Below, in pieces: positions 61,485 to 64,000 of a DNA stretch of 64,000 nucleotides. How positions within the stretch are numbered: position 1 is the stretch's first letter; each line of letters starts with the position of its first letter. The DNA is from Variovorax sp. MHTC-1 (GTDB lineage Bacteria > Pseudomonadota > Gammaproteobacteria > Burkholderiales > Burkholderiaceae_C), in NCBI RefSeq assembly GCF_003984645.1, contig NZ_RWKI01000004.1:124001-188000 (forward strand), read 5' to 3'. The notes beneath the pieces were generated by a model. The model did not search any database. It saw only the letters and a list, made by a program, of their open reading frames with translations, and was not told where the DNA came from. A program made the translations under genes and the position numbers.

Positions 61485-62557
61485 TCGACACCCTGCACGG
61501 ATTCGGCCTGGGCCTGGTCGCGGCGCCCTGGTGGACCGGCCTGGCGTGGCCGGTGATCTGGACGCTGATCAAGATCGTGGTCGTGGTGCTGCCGCTGATG
61601 GGCGCGGTCGCCTACCTGACGCTGTGGGAGCGCAAGGCCATCGGCTTCACGCAGATCCGCCTCGGCCCCAACCGCATCGGCCCGCTGGGCTTGCTGCAAC
61701 CCATCGCCGACGCGCTCAAGCTCCTGACCAAGGAAATCATCCTGCCCACGGTCGCGAACAAGGGCTTGTTCCTGCTCGGGCCGATCATGACCATCATGCC
61801 GGCGCTGGTCGCCTGGGTCGTGATCCCGTTCGGTCCCGACGTCGCACTGGCCAACATCAATGCCGGCCTGTTGTTCGTCATGGCCATCACCTCGCTCGAG
61901 GTCTACGGCGTGATCATCGCGGGCTGGGCCTCGAACTCGAAGTACGCCTTCCTCGGCGCGCTGCGCGCCTCGGCGCAGATGGTCAGCTACGAGATCGCGA
62001 TGGGCTTCTGCTTCGTCGTCGTGCTCATGGTCTCGGCCAGCCTCAATATGACCGACATCGTGATGGGGCAGGGCAAGGGGCATTTCGCCTCGATGGGCAT
62101 CGGCTTCCTGTCTTGGAACTGGCTGTCGCTGCTGCCGATCTTCCTCGTCTACTTCATCTCGGGCCTGGCCGAAACCAACCGCCATCCCTTCGACGTGGTG
62201 GAAGGCGAATCGGAAATCGTCGCCGGCCACATGATCGAGTACTCGGGCATGAGCTTCGCGATGTTCTTCCTGGCCGAGTACGCCAACATGTGGCTGGTCT
62301 CGATCCTGTGCGCCGTGCTGTTCCTCGGCGGCTGGCTGCCTCCCTTCGACTTCCTCGCCTTCATCCCGGGCTGGATCTGGCTGGGCATCAAGACCTTCGT
62401 CGTGGTCACCATGTTCCTGTGGGTCCGCTCGACTTTCCCGCGCTTCCGCTACGACCAGATCATGCGGCTCGGCTGGAAGATCTTCATTCCGGTCACGCTC
62501 GTGTGGCTGGTGGTGGTCGGCGCCTGGATGCAGACCCCGTACAACATCTGGAAATAA
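61481..62557 (+). CDS. nuoH: NADH-quinone oxidoreductase subunit H
   Basis: A 358-residue membrane subunit at the junction with the peripheral arm, with about eight helices. Conserved loops: [19 protein letters not shown] (49-67), SYEIAMGF and [20 protein letters not shown], the acidic quinone-channel loop. The ATG overlaps the nuoG stop (ATGA). Confidence 0.97.
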   Translation: MIDTLHGFGLGLVAAPWWTGLAWPVIWTLIKIVVVVLPLMGAVAYLTLWERKAIGFTQIRLGPNRIGPLGLLQPIADALKLLTKEIILPTVANKGLFLLGPIMTIMPALVAWVVIPFGPDVALANINAGLLFVMAITSLEVYGVIIAGWASNSKYAFLGALRASAQMVSYEIAMGFCFVVVLMVSASLNMTDIVMGQGKGHFASMGIGFLSWNWLSLLPIFLVYFISGLAETNRHPFDVVEGESEIVAGHMIEYSGMSFAMFFLAEYANMWLVSILCAVLFLGGWLPPFDFLAFIPGWIWLGIKTFVVVTMFLWVRSTFPRFRYDQIMRLGWKIFIPVTLVWLVVVGAWMQTPYNIWK

Positions 62558-62568
62558 CTGGAATCGCC

Positions 62569-63087
62569 ATGTCTGCGCACACCGCAATCTCGCCGGCGCC
62601 GTTCTCGCTCAAGGACTTCCTGTCCAGCTTCATGTTGGTCGAGTTGTTCAAGGGCCTTGCGCTCACCGGCAAGTACGCCTTCAGCCGCAAGATCACCGTG
62701 CAGTTTCCCGAAGAGAAGACGCCGCTGTCGCCGCGCTTCCGCGGCTTGCACGCGCTGCGCCGTTACGAGAATGGCGAGGAGCGCTGCATCGCCTGCAAGC
62801 TTTGCGAGGCGGTCTGTCCGGCGCTTGCGATCACCATCGAATCGGACGTGCGCGACGACGGCTCGCGCCGCACCACGCGCTACGACATCGACCTGACCAA
62901 GTGCATCTTCTGCGGCTTCTGCGAAGAGAGCTGCCCGGTCGATTCCATCGTCGAGACCCACATCTTCGAATACCACGGCGAGAAGCGCGGCGACCTGTAC
63001 TTCACCAAGGACATGCTGCTGGCGGTCGGTGACCGCTACGAAAAAGAAATCGCTGCCAACAAGGCAGCGGATGCCAAGTACCGCTGA
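62569..63087 (+). CDS. nuoI: NADH-quinone oxidoreductase subunit I
   Basis: A 172-residue ferredoxin-like subunit with two 4Fe-4S sites (N6a, N6b): [12 protein letters not shown] and [12 protein letters not shown]. An N-terminal amphipathic segment lies along the membrane. ATG 62569 follows nuoH by 11 bp. Confidence 0.97.
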   Translation: MSAHTAISPAPFSLKDFLSSFMLVELFKGLALTGKYAFSRKITVQFPEEKTPLSPRFRGLHALRRYENGEERCIACKLCEAVCPALAITIESDVRDDGSRRTTRYDIDLTKCIFCGFCEESCPVDSIVETHIFEYHGEKRGDLYFTKDMLLAVGDRYEKEIAANKAADAKYR

Positions 63088-63126
63088 GGCGGGACGGCCC
63101 GATCCTCACAAAAACGAACCCGATCC

Positions 63127-63774
63127 ATGGACGTCAAGACCGGCCTGTTCTATCTGTTTGCCGCGGTGCTGCTTTTCGCGGCCTTCCGTGTCATCACCGC
63201 GCGCAACCCCGTGTACGCCGCGCTCTACCTGGTGCTTGCATTCTTCCAGGCATCGGCCATCTGGCTGCTGCTGCGCGCCGAGTTCCTGGCGATCTCGCTG
63301 GTGCTCGTCTACGTAGGCGCGGTGATGGTGCTGTTCCTGTTCGTCGTGATGATGCTCGACATCAACGTCGACGCGTTGCGCGAGGGCTTCTGGAAGCACT
63401 TTCCGCTCGCCGCCGGCGTCGGCGCGCTGATCGCGCTCGAGATGGCCGCGGTGCTGATGGGAGGCTTCCGTCTCGCCGAGCCGAAGACCGCCATGGCCTC
63501 CGGGCCCGGCACTTCCAACACGCTCGAGCTCGGCAAGCTGCTCTACACCGAATACCTCTACCCGCTGGAGATCGCTGCCGTCATCCTGCTGGTCGCCATC
63601 GTCGCGGCCATAGCGCTCACGCTGCGCACCCGCAAGGACAGCAAGTACGTGAACCCGGCCGACCAGGTGCGCGTGAAGGCGCGCGACCGCGTGCGCATCG
63701 TGCAGATGCCCGTCACACGCGCGGCGCCGCCGGTCGCTCCAGAAACACCGCCAGCCGGGGAGACCAAGGCATGA
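63127..63774 (+). CDS. nuoJ: NADH-quinone oxidoreductase subunit J
   Basis: A 215-residue membrane subunit with five predicted helices. [18 protein letters not shown] (about 62-79) is the conserved helix 3 that changes shape during turnover. A basic, Pro-rich cytoplasmic tail follows about residue 165. The stop overlaps the nuoK start. Confidence 0.96.
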   Translation: MDVKTGLFYLFAAVLLFAAFRVITARNPVYAALYLVLAFFQASAIWLLLRAEFLAISLVLVYVGAVMVLFLFVVMMLDINVDALREGFWKHFPLAAGVGALIALEMAAVLMGGFRLAEPKTAMASGPGTSNTLELGKLLYTEYLYPLEIAAVILLVAIVAAIALTLRTRKDSKYVNPADQVRVKARDRVRIVQMPVTRAAPPVAPETPPAGETKA

Positions 63775-64000
63775 CGCTCACGCTCGGACACTTCCTCTCG
63801 CTGGGTGCGATGCTTTTCGCACTCTCGGTGATCGGCATCTTCCTCAACCGCAAGAACCTGATCGTGCTCTTGATGTGCATCGAGCTGATGCTGCTCGCCG
63901 TCAACGTGAACTTCGTCGCCTTCTCGTACTTCCTGGGCGACATGCATGGCCAGATCTTCGTGTTCTTCATCCTGACCGTGGCCGCGGCCGAATCGGCCAT
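63771..64000 (+). CDS. nuoK: NADH-quinone oxidoreductase subunit K (3' end outside window)
   Basis: The first 76 residues of about 100. Helix 2 includes the conserved Glu in [16 protein letters not shown] (membrane proton path, E36-38 region), and helix 3 starts [18 protein letters not shown]. Starts with an ATGA overlap with nuoJ. Confidence 0.96.
   Translation, partial: MTLTLGHFLSLGAMLFALSVIGIFLNRKNLIVLLMCIELMLLAVNVNFVAFSYFLGDMHGQIFVFFILTVAAAESA

Overview
The window is high-GC bacterial chromosome that looks like a betaproteobacterium of the order Burkholderiales, most likely Comamonadaceae near Variovorax. This is an inference from gene order (rpsO-pnp-quinone oxidoreductase-tpiA-secG-tRNA-Leu-nuo), from three orphan Bug-type tricarboxylate-transporter receptors, and from the protein sequences; no search was run.

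Layout. 1-3 kb (minus strand): the 5' part of mutS, preceded by a translationally coupled AbrB/PIN toxin-antitoxin pair, an SGNH hydrolase and a membrane-anchored protein. 3-5.5 kb: a YqjI/YqjH-like metal-responsive repressor and ferric-chelate reductase, then a decayed AraC/GyrI-like regulator. 5.5-11.6 kb: a sulfatase, three Bug receptors, and MarR and LysR regulators. 11.6-17.6 kb: a coupled suhB-FUSC-MscS operon, with trmJ and cysE diverging from it. 17.6-18.4 kb: a non-coding quasi-palindrome. 18.4-27 kb: housekeeping genes (mog, darP, pmbA, nudix, yqeY, rpsU, baiN-like), an AraC/hydrolase pair, a hydrolase remnant and a sterol-desaturase-like protein.

27-44 kb is a complete assimilatory nitrate island: SUMT (cobA) for siroheme, a TrpD2/YbiB-like gene, nasA, nirD, nirB, a membrane-anchored PP2C phosphatase-Ser/Thr kinase fusion, a NarK-type transporter, the ABC transporter nrtA-nrtB-nrtD, and two different ANTAR antiterminator proteins. 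One of these is NasR-like (NIT-ANTAR). The other has the unusual order pseudo-receiver, ANTAR, tandem PilJ-like. I found sigma-54 -24/-12 elements before nrtA, narK and nasR, a likely NtrC site before nrtA, and in the nrtA and narK leaders two short hairpins with six-base loops spaced 12-13 nt apart. The nrtA leader also has a strong intrinsic terminator. Together these suggest nitrogen-limitation control (NtrC/sigma-54) layered with nitrate-dependent antitermination.

44-49 kb: tsaD, an esterase, a small heat-shock protein, an orphan amino-acid-type binding protein and an aminotransferase. 49-64 kb: rpsO, pnp, quinone oxidoreductase, tpiA, secG, tRNA-Leu(GAG) and nuoA to nuoK (nuoK runs off the end), encoding NADH dehydrogenase I.

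Five copies of a ~110 bp intergenic element occur at 3.9, 5.5, 10.6, 39.4 and 49.2 kb. In the most diverged copy the hairpin stem is kept by paired base changes. Long open frames antisense to these genes are by-products of GC-rich codon usage and are left out.
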